Assembly: GCA_902826945.1 (NCBI GenBank)
Contig: CADEGS010000062.1
Span: 1 to 19,378 of the forward strand
Direction of reading: 5' to 3'
DNA length: 19,378 nt
Source: an uncultured bacterium
GTDB taxonomy: Bacteria; Planctomycetota; UBA1135; GCA-002686595
A model generated the notes under the pieces. That model worked only from the letters and a program-made list of their open reading frames with translations. It was not told the origin of the DNA and searched no databases. Numbering within the stretch: position 1 is the stretch's first letter; every line of letters begins with the position of its first letter. Below are positions 7,108-14,800 of the stretch, one piece after another. The position numbers were made by a program, and so were the translations under genes.

Positions 7108-8102
7108 AGCGCTCGCAGATCGTGCTCGTGACGGTGGTCTTCACCGCCCTCCTGACGGGGATCCTGATGGAGCGCGCGCGCGGCGCCGGCACCTTCGAGG
7201 ACCTGGGCCTGCCCGCGCCGCGTGGCGAGGAGCTGGCGCATTTGCGCGCTCCGGTGGGCGAGCACCGCATCGCCGGACGCGTCGAGGCGGAGACGCCCGA
7301 GCGCGCGGCGGGCGTCCTGGTCGAGCTCGTGCCGCTCGAGGCGAGCGAGGAGGTGCGGCCGCTCTTCTGGACCGTGACCGACGAGGAGGGGCGCTTCGCG
7401 CTGGAGGAGCTCCCCGCCGGGGCCTTCCGGGCGACCCTCGTGCAGCCGGGGAACGAGACGCAGTCGCTCGACGTCACCGTCCCCGCGGAGGGCGAGCTGC
7501 ACTGGCGCCTGGGCCCGCCGCGGCCGCCGATCCCCGAGCTGCCCGATCTGGCGCGCGTGCTCCTGCGCGGCTCGCTCGCCGATCGGGCAGGGCGCGCGCT
7601 GGCCGGGCTGCAGGTCGTCGCGCACCCGCTCTCGCCGGTCGAGGCGCTGACCGGCGCCGAGACCCGCCGCGCCGCCGCCGACGCCGCCGGTCGCTTCGCC
7701 TTCGAGGGCCTGGTCGTCGACGGCTACGCCTTCGAGGTGCTGCCGGGCTGGGCGAGCGGCGGCTCGTGGCCGGTGCTCGCGCGCGCGACGCGCACGGCGG
7801 AGGAGCTGCGCGCGGGCGCGCCGCTCGCGCTCGTGCTCGAGCCCGCCGCGATCGCGGGCAGCCTGCGGGACGCGCGCGGCCGGCCGGTCGAGGGCGCGCT
7901 CGTGCTCCTGTGGCCGCAGGACGACCCGTCCCGCGTGTGGCCGGCGGTGCAGACCGACGAGCAGGGCGCCTTCCGCCTGGAGGGCCTGCCCGAGGGCGCG
8001 TACGTCGTGCGCCTGCGGGCCGGCGCGGCGGCGCTCGAGCGCGTCGTGCAGGTCGCGGCGGGCCAGACGCTCGCGCTCGAGCTGCCGCCCTTCGACCCGT
8101 GA
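7104..8102 (+). CDS. Membrane-anchored protein with carboxypeptidase-regulatory-like repeats
   Basis: A 332-residue protein of no known specific function. It starts with a short basic stretch and one hydrophobic segment (about residues 5-20, IVLVTVVFTALLTGILM), then an extracytoplasmic part. Three beta-sandwich units of the carboxypeptidase-regulatory-like (CarboxypepD_reg) type are visible. Each has the sequence pattern 'I-x-G-x-V/L...V-x-L...T-D-E-x-G-x-F-x-L-E-x-L-P-x-G': IAGRVEAETPE to FALEELPAGAF, LLRGSLADRAG to FAFEGLVVDGY, and IAGSLRDARG to FRLEGLPEGAY. Such domains often mediate cell-surface binding or scaffolding. The start is taken as TTG at 7104-7106, which overlaps the preceding stop by four bases; other in-frame GTG codons a few residues on are possible. 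No enzyme active site is seen. Confidence 0.7.
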   Translation: MKRSQIVLVTVVFTALLTGILMERARGAGTFEDLGLPAPRGEELAHLRAPVGEHRIAGRVEAETPERAAGVLVELVPLEASEEVRPLFWTVTDEEGRFALEELPAGAFRATLVQPGNETQSLDVTVPAEGELHWRLGPPRPPIPELPDLARVLLRGSLADRAGRALAGLQVVAHPLSPVEALTGAETRRAAADAAGRFAFEGLVVDGYAFEVLPGWASGGSWPVLARATRTAEELRAGAPLALVLEPAAIAGSLRDARGRPVEGALVLLWPQDDPSRVWPAVQTDEQGAFRLEGLPEGAYVVRLRAGAAALERVVQVAAGQTLALELPPFDP

Positions 8103-8151
8103 GCCGCAGCACGGGCGGCGGGGACGGCCCCGGCGCGCGCGCCTCCGGCGC

Positions 8152-8157
8152 TATCCT
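8152..8157 (+). promoter_or_regulatory. TATCCT -10-like box just before the cysteine desulfurase start
   Basis: TATCCT is six bases upstream of the GTG start at 8164, in a 61-base gap of otherwise almost pure G/C. If it is a -10 element, transcription would begin at or very near the start codon, giving a leaderless mRNA. No convincing -35 is seen at 17-bp spacing. The same hexamer recurs at 19281 and, on the minus strand, at 12787-12782. Confidence 0.3.
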
Positions 8158-8163
8158 GAGCGC

Positions 8164-9318
8164 GTGGACGCGCTCTACCTCGACAACGCCGCCACGACGC
8201 CGCTCGACCCGGCCGTGCGCGAGGCGATGCTGCCCTTCCTCGGGGAGGGCTTCGGGAACCCCTCGTCGCGCCATCGCCTGGGCGTGGCGGCCGGGCGCGC
8301 GCTCGAGCTGGCGCGCCAGCGCGTGGCGCGCGCCTGCGGGGCGCGGCCCGAGGACGTGCTGTTCACCTCGGGCGGCACCGAGGCGAACAACCTGGCCGTG
8401 CTCGGGCTGGCGCGCGCGCGCGCACGCGACGGCCGCCACGTGCTGATCGGCGCGACGGAGCACCCGTGCGTGCGCGACCCGGCGCTGGCGCTCGCCGACG
8501 AGGGCTTCGAGGTCGAGGCGCTCTCGCTCGACCGCGACGCGCAGCCGGACCTGGCCGACCTCGAGCGCAAGCTGCGCGACGACACGGTGCTCGTGGCGCA
8601 CATGGCGGTGAACAACGAGTTCGGCTCGCTCTACCCCGTGGCGCGCCTGGCGCGCCTGGTGCGCGCGCGCGCGCCGCGGGCGCTGGTGCACACGGACGCG
8701 GTGCAGGCGCTGGGCAAGGTCGAGGTCTCGCTCGTCGGCCTGGGCGTGCACTCGCTGGCGGTCAGCGCGCACAAGGTGCACGGGCCGAAGGGCAGCGGCG
8801 CGCTGGTGCTCGCGGAGGGCGTGCGGCCGCGGCCGCTCGTGTTCGGCGGCGGGCAGGAGCGCGGCCTGCGCTCGGGCACCGAGAACGTGGCCGGCGTGGT
8901 CGGGCTCGGGCTGGCCGCGGAGCGCGCCGAGCGCGAGCGCCCCGCGCGCCACGAGCGGCTGTGCGCGCTGCGCGCCGCGCTGGCGCGCGGCCTGGAGCGC
9001 GTCCCCGGCGCGCGCCTCCTGCTCGGCGAGCGCGCCGACGCCTCGCCCGCCATCTGCGCCGTCGTGCTGCCGGGGCCGCCGGCCGAGGTGTGGATGCACC
9101 ACCTCGAGGAGCAGGGCATCCTGACCAGCGTCGGCAGCGCCTGCCACGCCAAGCGCTCCGAGGTCTCGCCTGCCCTGCGCGCGCTCGGCCTGAGCGAGGT
9201 CGCGGCGCGCCAGGTGCTGCGCGTGTCGTTCGCCGGCGACACGGAGCCCGCGGCGGTGCGCCGGATCGTGGACGCGCTGGTCGGGCTCGAGCGCTCGCTC
9301 GCCCCGCTGGCGCGCTAG
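8164..9318 (+). CDS. Cysteine desulfurase (IscS/NifS family)
   Basis: PLP enzyme that takes sulfur from cysteine as a persulfide. The 384-residue product has the class V fold signatures: YLDNAATTPLDPAV, FGNPSSRH, FTSGGTEANNLAV, His100 in ATEHPCV, NNEFGSLYPV and HTDAVQALGKV. The PLP lysine is Lys204 (SAHKVHGPKGSGAL), GQERGLRSGTENV follows, and the persulfide cysteine is Cys327 (SVGSACHAKRSEVSPAL). E. coli IscS carries the last two at 206 and 328. The loop after the cysteine differs from the IscS GSACTSxxxEPS form. The start is GTG at 8164, since the product then begins three residues before YLDNAATT. It is followed 9 bases later by thiI, as B. subtilis nifZ precedes thiI. It is likely a dedicated sulfur donor for ThiI, but a general Fe-S role is not excluded. 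Confidence 0.93.
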   Translation: MDALYLDNAATTPLDPAVREAMLPFLGEGFGNPSSRHRLGVAAGRALELARQRVARACGARPEDVLFTSGGTEANNLAVLGLARARARDGRHVLIGATEHPCVRDPALALADEGFEVEALSLDRDAQPDLADLERKLRDDTVLVAHMAVNNEFGSLYPVARLARLVRARAPRALVHTDAVQALGKVEVSLVGLGVHSLAVSAHKVHGPKGSGALVLAEGVRPRPLVFGGGQERGLRSGTENVAGVVGLGLAAERAERERPARHERLCALRAALARGLERVPGARLLLGERADASPAICAVVLPGPPAEVWMHHLEEQGILTSVGSACHAKRSEVSPALRALGLSEVAARQVLRVSFAGDTEPAAVRRIVDALVGLERSLAPLAR

Positions 9319-9327
9319 CGGGTGCGC

Positions 9328-10551
9328 ATGGCCGAGCGCAGCGCGTCCCGCCAGCCCGCCGTCGCCGCCGCGCCGCGCTTGGTCGTCGCGCGCTACGGCG
9401 AGCTGTGGCTCAAGGGCAGGAACCGCGGCCACTTCGCCAAGATCCTGCGCCGCAACGCGCGCATGGCGCTGCGCTCCTTCCCCGGCGTGCGGCTCGAACG
9501 CCTGCACGGCCAGCTCGTCGTGCACGCGCCCGAGCGCTGCGAGGAGGTGCTCGAGCGGCTGCGAGGCGTGTTCGGCTTCACCTCGCTCTCGCCCGCCTGG
9601 CGCGTGGCGGCCGACCCCGACGCGATCGCCGCGCTGGCGAGCGCGCTGGTCGCGCGCGCGCTCGAGGAGCGGCCGCCGGGCCCGCCGCTCGCCTTCCGCG
9701 TGACGACGCGCCGCGTGGACAAGAGCTTCCCGCTGACCTCCGTCGCGCTCGACCGCAGCGTGGGCGAGCGCGTGCTGGAGGACCACGGCGCACGGCTGCG
9801 CGTGGACCTGACGCGCGCGCAGCTCGAGCTCGGGATCGTCGTGCGCCCGGAGGCCACGTACGTGTTCCGCGAGCGCCTGGCGGGCGCCGGCGGCCTGCCC
9901 GTCGGCTCGCTCGGGCGCGTCGTGTGCCTGCTCTCCGGCGGCATCGACTCGCCGGTCGCCGCGTGGTGCGCGATGAAGCGCGGCTGCCACGTCAGCCTGG
10001 TCTCGTTCCACTCCGCGCCCTACCTGGGCGAGGCCTCGCGCGAGAAGATCCGGCGCCTGGCGCAGGTGCTGGCGCGCTGGCAGCGCGCGTCGCGGCTCTA
10101 CAGCGTGCCCTTCGCGCGCGTGCAGGAGGCGATCCGCGAGCGCTGCGACGAGGGCTATCGCACGATCCTCTACCGGCGCATGATGCAGCGCATCGCCGGG
10201 CGCATCGCGCGCGCCGAGCACGCGCTGGCGCTGGTCACCGGCGAGAGCGTCGGGCAGGTCGCGAGCCAGACGCTGGAGAACCTGCGCTGCATCGAGGACG
10301 CGTCCGAGCTGCCGGTGCTGCGCCCGCTGGTGACCTACGACAAGCTGGAGACGATCGAGCTCGCGCGGCGCATCGGCACCTTCGACGTGTCGCGCCTCGA
10401 CGCTCCCGACTGCTGCACCGTCTTCCAGCCCGCCGCGCCGGTCATCCACGGCCGCGTCGGCCGCTGCCGCGCGGAGGAGGAGACGCTCGACGTCGAGGCG
10501 CTCGTGCGCGAGGCCGTCGCCTCCACCTCCCTCGAGCGCTTCGTCGGCTGA
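9328..10551 (+). CDS. thiI: tRNA 4-thiouridine synthase ThiI (no rhodanese domain)
   Basis: ATP-dependent tRNA sulfurtransferase making s4U8. The 407-residue product begins with the NFLD/THUMP region (RYGELWLKGRNRGHF, then ALDRSVGERVLEDHGARLRV and LGIVVRPEATYVF). The PP-loop adenylation domain has SGGIDSPVAAW at residues 203-213, then SFHSAPYLGEASREK, YRRMMQRIAGRIA and TGESVGQVASQTLENL. The paired cysteines in APDCCTVFQP (Cys362/363) sit where the conserved catalytic Cys lies. The E. coli-type C-terminal rhodanese domain is missing, as in B. subtilis, where NifZ delivers sulfur directly. The start is chosen as ATG 9328; GTG at 9322 in the same frame is an alternative. Without the rhodanese domain, a role in thiazole synthesis is less likely. 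Confidence 0.93.
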   Translation: MAERSASRQPAVAAAPRLVVARYGELWLKGRNRGHFAKILRRNARMALRSFPGVRLERLHGQLVVHAPERCEEVLERLRGVFGFTSLSPAWRVAADPDAIAALASALVARALEERPPGPPLAFRVTTRRVDKSFPLTSVALDRSVGERVLEDHGARLRVDLTRAQLELGIVVRPEATYVFRERLAGAGGLPVGSLGRVVCLLSGGIDSPVAAWCAMKRGCHVSLVSFHSAPYLGEASREKIRRLAQVLARWQRASRLYSVPFARVQEAIRERCDEGYRTILYRRMMQRIAGRIARAEHALALVTGESVGQVASQTLENLRCIEDASELPVLRPLVTYDKLETIELARRIGTFDVSRLDAPDCCTVFQPAAPVIHGRVGRCRAEEETLDVEALVREAVASTSLERFVG

Positions 10552-10562
10552 CCCGCGTCGCG

Positions 10563-11726
10563 TCAGCGGCGGTGCGAGGCGGGGATCAGGGGGCGGATCG
10601 CGTCGCGCAGGGCCTGCGCCAGCACGAGGTTGGCCTCGGCGGTCAGGTGCACCCAGGTCGTGAGGCGCGTGCGGTCCTGGTCCACGAGCGCGATGTTGTC
10701 CACGACCGGCAGGCCGCGCTCGGCCGCGATCGCGTCGAGCTCCGTGATCAGCCGGCGGTGGCGGATCATGTAGTAGTCGAAGACGCCCATGAACTCGCCC
10801 TGCTCGAGCCGCTGGCGCACCAGGCGCGCCTCCTCCTCGTAGGTATAGCGGCCCTCCTCCGGCGTGTGCGTGCGCGTCGTGATCGGCTGGCGCACGAGCA
10901 CGACCGCGATGCCGCGCTCGCGCGCGGCGTCGAGCACGGCCTCGACGTTCGCGCGGTAGCGCGCGGCGACCTGCTCGGCGTTCTGCAGCACGGCCTGCAC
11001 GTCGGCCGCGGGCCGCAGGTTGCGGTGCAGCTTGTTCTTCAGCCAGTAGACGCGCTGGTCGGAGAGCAGCGACTCCTTCAGCAACAGGTAGACGATCGAG
11101 TGCTCCTGCAGCCAGAACACCCAGCGCACGGGCTTCTGGAGCTGCAGCGGCCAGCAGGCGTCGTTGTAGGCGCTGTAGAGCGTGATCAGGTCCGGCCGGT
11201 AGCCGAGCAGCTCCTGCGCGAAGAGCGAGCGGATCGAGCCCGTGTTGTAGTAGGGAAAGCCCGCGTTCACGACCTCGACGCCGTCGAACTCCTCGCCCAG
11301 GAGCGCGCCCAGGTAGTGCGGGTAGGTCTGGTCGTCGTCGTTGTGGTAGCCGAAGGTGGACGAGCCCCCCAGGCACACGACGCGGAAGACGCCGGGCGGC
11401 TTCTCTGCCGCGAAGTCGGGCCCGCGGAAGCCGAGCCCGTTCGTGCGCGCCGTCTCGGAGCCCTGCCCCGCCGCGCCGCGCAGCTCGTAGTCCGGCGGGA
11501 ACTTGTAGCAGCTCCCGTCGTACACCTGCCACGGGCTGATGCCGACGCGGCCCGCGAGCGCGGAGAAGCCGTACAGGAGGTAGTACGCGCTGCGCCCGTG
11601 CCACAGCCAGGCGCCGATGCGGCCGACGAGCTCGAGGCCGAGGAGCGCCAGGCACACGACGCCGGCGCGCTGCGCGACGCGCCGCCAGCGGCCGCCGCGA
11701 CGCCCGTCCGCGGACGGCGCGCTCAC
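10563..11726 (-). CDS. Membrane-anchored SGNH/GDSL-type hydrolase
   Basis: A 387-residue protein with one N-terminal membrane segment (about residues 21-42) and an extracytoplasmic SGNH hydrolase domain. Block I is VVCLGGSSTFGYHND with candidate nucleophile Ser122. The Asn-containing block is LYSAYNDACW, and the His block is TTWVHLTAEANLVLAQAL with His360. The Asp usually three residues before this His is Thr357, with Asp349/351 nearby, so the triad may be atypical. Relatives act on surface polysaccharides or lipids as O-acyl esterases or transferases. The GTG at 11726 overlaps the preceding stop by four bases (GTGA), which fixes the start. It converges with thiI, their stops 11 bases apart. 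Substrate is unknown; the nearby membrane glycosyltransferase suggests a surface glycan. Confidence 0.75.
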   Translation of the reverse strand: MSAPSADGRRGGRWRRVAQRAGVVCLALLGLELVGRIGAWLWHGRSAYYLLYGFSALAGRVGISPWQVYDGSCYKFPPDYELRGAAGQGSETARTNGLGFRGPDFAAEKPPGVFRVVCLGGSSTFGYHNDDDQTYPHYLGALLGEEFDGVEVVNAGFPYYNTGSIRSLFAQELLGYRPDLITLYSAYNDACWPLQLQKPVRWVFWLQEHSIVYLLLKESLLSDQRVYWLKNKLHRNLRPAADVQAVLQNAEQVAARYRANVEAVLDAARERGIAVVLVRQPITTRTHTPEEGRYTYEEEARLVRQRLEQGEFMGVFDYYMIRHRRLITELDAIAAERGLPVVDNIALVDQDRTRLTTWVHLTAEANLVLAQALRDAIRPLIPASHRR

Positions 11727-12742
11727 GGTCGCCTCCGCGCCAGGCACGCGCGCACGAACGAGAGGAGCGGCTCGCCGACCATGGGACCTTCGTAGCCCGG
11801 GAGCCCGGGCCGGGGGCCGGCTCCGAGCAGGGCCAGGACCCTTCTTCGGCCGCCGCCGCCCTCCGCCTGCACGCGCTCCAAGAGCGCCGGCTCCGCCGCC
11901 GCCGCATCGAGCAGCACGAGCTCGAACGGCTCCCGCGCCAGCGCCTCCAGCGCCGCCGGCGGCGCCGTGGCGTGCCGCACGCGGAATTCCTCGCGCAACA
12001 CCTCGGCCACCAGCTCGCCGGTGTCCTCGTCCGCGACGAGCAGCACGCGCGCGGTGGGCGGCGGCCGCGGGCGCGCGCGCTCGACCCGGCCGCGCACGTG
12101 CAGCCGCCAGCAGCGCGCGCCGGCGCGGGTGCGCCCGTGCAGGCGCGCGCCGCCGGCCGCCAGGCGCGCCGCGAGCGCCTCCTGGACGCGCGCGTCGCAG
12201 GACGCCTCGCGCGCCGCCGGCGCGGCGGTCAGCGAGACGAGCACGCCGCCCGCGCGCCCGTCCACGCGCAGCCGCAGCGCGCGCCCGTCGGGCTCGGGGA
12301 CGCCGCGCGAGAGCAGGGCGACCTCGCGCGCCGCGAGCAGCACGAGCTCGCACAGCGGGAAATCGGGCGCCGAGCCCTCGGCGCAGGCCAGGACCTCCAG
12401 GCGCACGCGACAGTCGGCGGCCAGGCGCTCGAGCAGCAGCAGGAGCTCGCCCGCGAGCTCGTCCAGCGCGCGCTCGCCGGAGGGGCGCGCGCGCGCGAAG
12501 CGCGAGAGCGCGGCCAGGCGCTGGGCCATGCGCTCCAGCGCCGCCTGCGCCGCCGCCGCGCCGCGCGGCGCCTCGCCGCCGAAGCCGGCGGACATCAGCA
12601 GGTTGTTCAGCCCGTGCACGTGGCGCGGGACGATCCAGGCGAGCACGCGCTCGCGGGCGCGCTCGAGCGCCTCGCCCGGCGCGTCCTCCACGCCCCGGGC
12701 GAGGAAGGCGTGCGGGAAGGGATCGCCCAGGGAAGCGCTCAC
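11723..12742 (-). CDS. Degenerate histidine-kinase-like protein fused to a degenerate receiver
   Basis: A 339-residue cytoplasmic protein with hybrid-kinase layout but eroded active sites. Residues about 25-100 resemble a HisKA dimerisation domain (VHGLNNLLMSAGFGG, His43, then RMAQRLAALSRFAR). Residues about 105-225 follow the outline of a HATPase domain, ending ARLAAGGARLHGRTRAGARC, but the N-box Asn and the D-x-G motif are absent. From about residue 230 a receiver-like unit begins VLLVADEDTGELVAEVL and keeps Asp in ELVLLDAAAAEP. Its Thr/Ser is lost (VLALLGAG) and the Lys-Pro motif reads GEP. The start is GTG 12742; an ATG at 12808 would run into the divergent gene's start. It overlaps the SGNH hydrolase gene by four bases. 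ATP-dependent kinase activity is unlikely; a scaffold or phosphate-sink role is inference. Confidence 0.6.
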   Translation of the reverse strand: MSASLGDPFPHAFLARGVEDAPGEALERARERVLAWIVPRHVHGLNNLLMSAGFGGEAPRGAAAAQAALERMAQRLAALSRFARARPSGERALDELAGELLLLLERLAADCRVRLEVLACAEGSAPDFPLCELVLLAAREVALLSRGVPEPDGRALRLRVDGRAGGVLVSLTAAPAAREASCDARVQEALAARLAAGGARLHGRTRAGARCWRLHVRGRVERARPRPPPTARVLLVADEDTGELVAEVLREEFRVRHATAPPAALEALAREPFELVLLDAAAAEPALLERVQAEGGGGRRRVLALLGAGPRPGLPGYEGPMVGEPLLSFVRACLARRRP

Positions 12743-12781
12743 GCGGGAGGGCGCCGCACTGGAAAAGGCGCGCCTCGCGGA

Positions 12782-12789
12782 AGGATACT
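12782..12789. promoter_or_regulatory. Bidirectional -10-like element in a 64-base divergent gap
   Basis: The sequence AGGATACT gives GATACT on the plus strand, about 18 bases before the glycosyltransferase ATG at 12807. On the minus strand it gives TATCCT, about 40 bases before the GTG at 12742. It is one of the few A/T-containing stretches in the gap. No good -35 hexamer is seen in either direction, so the call rests on position and composition only. Confidence 0.3.
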
Positions 12790-12806
12790 GCGCGCCGACC
12801 CGCCTC

Positions 12807-14783
12807 ATGAACCGCCTGGCCGTCATCCTGTTCGCGGTCGCCGTGCTGCTGGCCCACTCGCTCGGGATCCACCAGACCGGCGGCGGGGACTACGCGGCGC
12901 CCTACGACTTCGCCCACGTCGCCTACCGCGTCGCGCGCAACCTCGTGCGCGAGGGCACGCTGGCGTGGAACCCCGGCGGGCCTGTGGTCGAGTCCTATCC
13001 CTCGCCCTCGTGGGTGCTCGTCGCGGCGGTGGCCGAGCGGCTCACGATCGGCCCGAACCAGCTCACGCAGTGGCTGGGCACGCTGTGCGCGCTGGGCTCG
13101 ATGGTCGTCCTGGCCCAGTTCTCGACCAAGCGCCTGGCCGGGCTGATCGCGCCGCTCCTGCTCGCGGCCAGCGGCGCGGCGGCTGCGGCGGGCGGCAGCG
13201 GCACCGAGGTCGGGCTCGCCATGCTGCTCGTCACGACCGCGGCCTTCGCCTCGGAGACCGGCCGCGGGGGGCTCTTCGGCCTCGCCGGAGCGCTGCTCCT
13301 GTGGACGCGAAAGGAGGGTGCGCTGTTCCTGGCGGCGTGGTTCGTGCTGGAGCTCCTCGACCGCCCGCGCACGGACGGCGCGCGCCGGCGCGCGCTGCGC
13401 GGCGGCTTCAGCGCGGTGCTCGTGGCCTTTATCGTGCTCCTGTTCCTGCGGCGCTTCGCGACCGGCGGCTGGATCTCGCCCTTCGAGCAGCAGCTCCTGC
13501 GCTGCGACGGGCACCAGATCGGCCTGGGGATCGGCTACCTCGAGGGCTACCTCCTGTGCTCGGGCTCGGGGCTCCTCGTGCTCGTGCCGTGCGCGTCCTT
13601 GTGCCTCGGGCTGCTGCCCGCCCGCGGCCGGCGCGCGCTCGTGCTCGCGCTGGTGTGGGCGCTCGTCGTCGCGGCCAACGGCGGCGACCCGCTGCCGTTC
13701 TGGAACGCGCTCGTGCCGGTCCTGCCGCTCGTCTTCCTCGCCATCCAGGAGGCGATCGCGGCCTGGCTCGACCGCACGCCGGCGCACACGGCCCTCGCCT
13801 CGCTGCTGCTCGTGGCGAGCGTGACCGCATCGTTCCTCGTCAGCCGCCTGCCGACCGACATCGGGCCGCTGCCGCTGGAGGCCTGGCACCGCGCCTGGAT
13901 GGAGCCCGAGCCCTCGCTGCGCGCCGCCTACGGGCGCTCGCTCGGGCGGCTGGGCCTGGCCGAGGAGATCCGCGACGTCGAGCGCCTGCGCGTGCTCGGC
14001 GTGTACCTGCGCGACCGCACGGCCGAGCCCTCGACGCTGCTCACGTTCTGGCCGGGCGCGATCGGCTACCTCTCGCGGCGCACGGTCTACGACATGCTCG
14101 GCCGCGCCACGCCGCTGCCCGGCGAGAGCCGGCCGCGCGCCTGGGCCGGCGACGACCGCGTCGACCTGGTCGCGGCCTTCCGCAGGCAGGCCGACTACGC
14201 CGCGCCGATCCTGGGACGCCTGGGCGAGGGCCAGTCGCCCGCGGACATGCTGCACGAGTGGCTCGAGCGCCACGACGTCGCGGGCGACGTGGACGACCGG
14301 CTCTTCTCCCTGCTCGAGGCGCTGGGCGGGTACGAGCTCGTCGCCGTCCCCGTCCCGCTCGACAGCCGCCAGCCGCGCGTGACCTCGCAGGTGCCCTTCC
14401 TGATCCTGCGCAGCCGCGACAAGCAGGAGGCGCCGACGCTCTCGCTGCGCCCCGCCGGCGGCGGCTTCGAGGTCGTCGTCCACCACCACGGGAACCAGCA
14501 GGTGGCCGACCTGACGATCCTCGCCCGGCGCGCGGACGGCCGCACCTGGACGATGCGACCGACCGGCGAGTTCGTGCCCGAGCGCGTCGTCGCGCGCGCG
14601 AACCTGCTCCTGTACCCGACCGGCTCGCTGCCGATCCGCCTGGCCACCGGGCGCGTGCCGGCCGGGCTGGACGCGCTCGAGCTCGTGGCCCAGCTCCACA
14701 ACCCCGGCACGAGCATCGACGTGCCGCTGGCCGCGGTCGGCAGCCCCGCCGCGCTGGAGCTCGAGCCCTCGCCCCCGCGCTAG
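12807..14783 (+). CDS. GT-C-like polytopic membrane glycosyltransferase
   Basis: A 658-residue protein with about ten hydrophobic segments in the first 350 residues and a large soluble C-terminal part. The N-terminal pattern [20 protein letters not shown], then [15 protein letters not shown], matches many bacterial GT-C (polyprenyl-phosphate-sugar-dependent) enzymes, which read 'RYARNL..G.G.V.NPG..VEGYTNPLW'. [12 protein letters not shown] corresponds to the later R-P-E-G element. [19 protein letters not shown] resembles the 'GxIGYFSxRxVxDLxGL' segment of the same proteins. The usual Asp-Asp/Glu pair in the first loop is not clear ([17 protein letters not shown]). It likely transfers a sugar to a surface glycan or protein outside the membrane. 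The start is ATG 12807, with the first membrane segment immediately after. It is divergent from the degenerate kinase/SGNH pair. Confidence 0.65.
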   Translation: MNRLAVILFAVAVLLAHSLGIHQTGGGDYAAPYDFAHVAYRVARNLVREGTLAWNPGGPVVESYPSPSWVLVAAVAERLTIGPNQLTQWLGTLCALGSMVVLAQFSTKRLAGLIAPLLLAASGAAAAAGGSGTEVGLAMLLVTTAAFASETGRGGLFGLAGALLLWTRKEGALFLAAWFVLELLDRPRTDGARRRALRGGFSAVLVAFIVLLFLRRFATGGWISPFEQQLLRCDGHQIGLGIGYLEGYLLCSGSGLLVLVPCASLCLGLLPARGRRALVLALVWALVVAANGGDPLPFWNALVPVLPLVFLAIQEAIAAWLDRTPAHTALASLLLVASVTASFLVSRLPTDIGPLPLEAWHRAWMEPEPSLRAAYGRSLGRLGLAEEIRDVERLRVLGVYLRDRTAEPSTLLTFWPGAIGYLSRRTVYDMLGRATPLPGESRPRAWAGDDRVDLVAAFRRQADYAAPILGRLGEGQSPADMLHEWLERHDVAGDVDDRLFSLLEALGGYELVAVPVPLDSRQPRVTSQVPFLILRSRDKQEAPTLSLRPAGGGFEVVVHHHGNQQVADLTILARRADGRTWTMRPTGEFVPERVVARANLLLYPTGSLPIRLATGRVPAGLDALELVAQLHNPGTSIDVPLAAVGSPAALELEPSPPR

Positions 14784-14800
14784 GCGGGGAGGCTGGCGGC

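Noticed and set aside
9319..9327. TPP riboswitch or thiamine context before thiI
   Set aside because: Only nine bases separate thiI from the desulfurase gene, and no THI-element sequence is seen; the ThiI lacks the rhodanese domain needed for thiazole synthesis in E. coli.
7474..11907. Open frame of 1477 codons on the minus strand
   Set aside because: Most of it is antisense to the repeat protein, cysteine desulfurase and ThiI, and out of frame with the SGNH and kinase-like genes; composition is low-complexity Arg/Ala.
12807..12826. ATG/TTG starts extending the kinase-like gene to 12808-12826
   Set aside because: They would run into the divergent glycosyltransferase start and add no domain; GTG 12742 begins just before the structured region.
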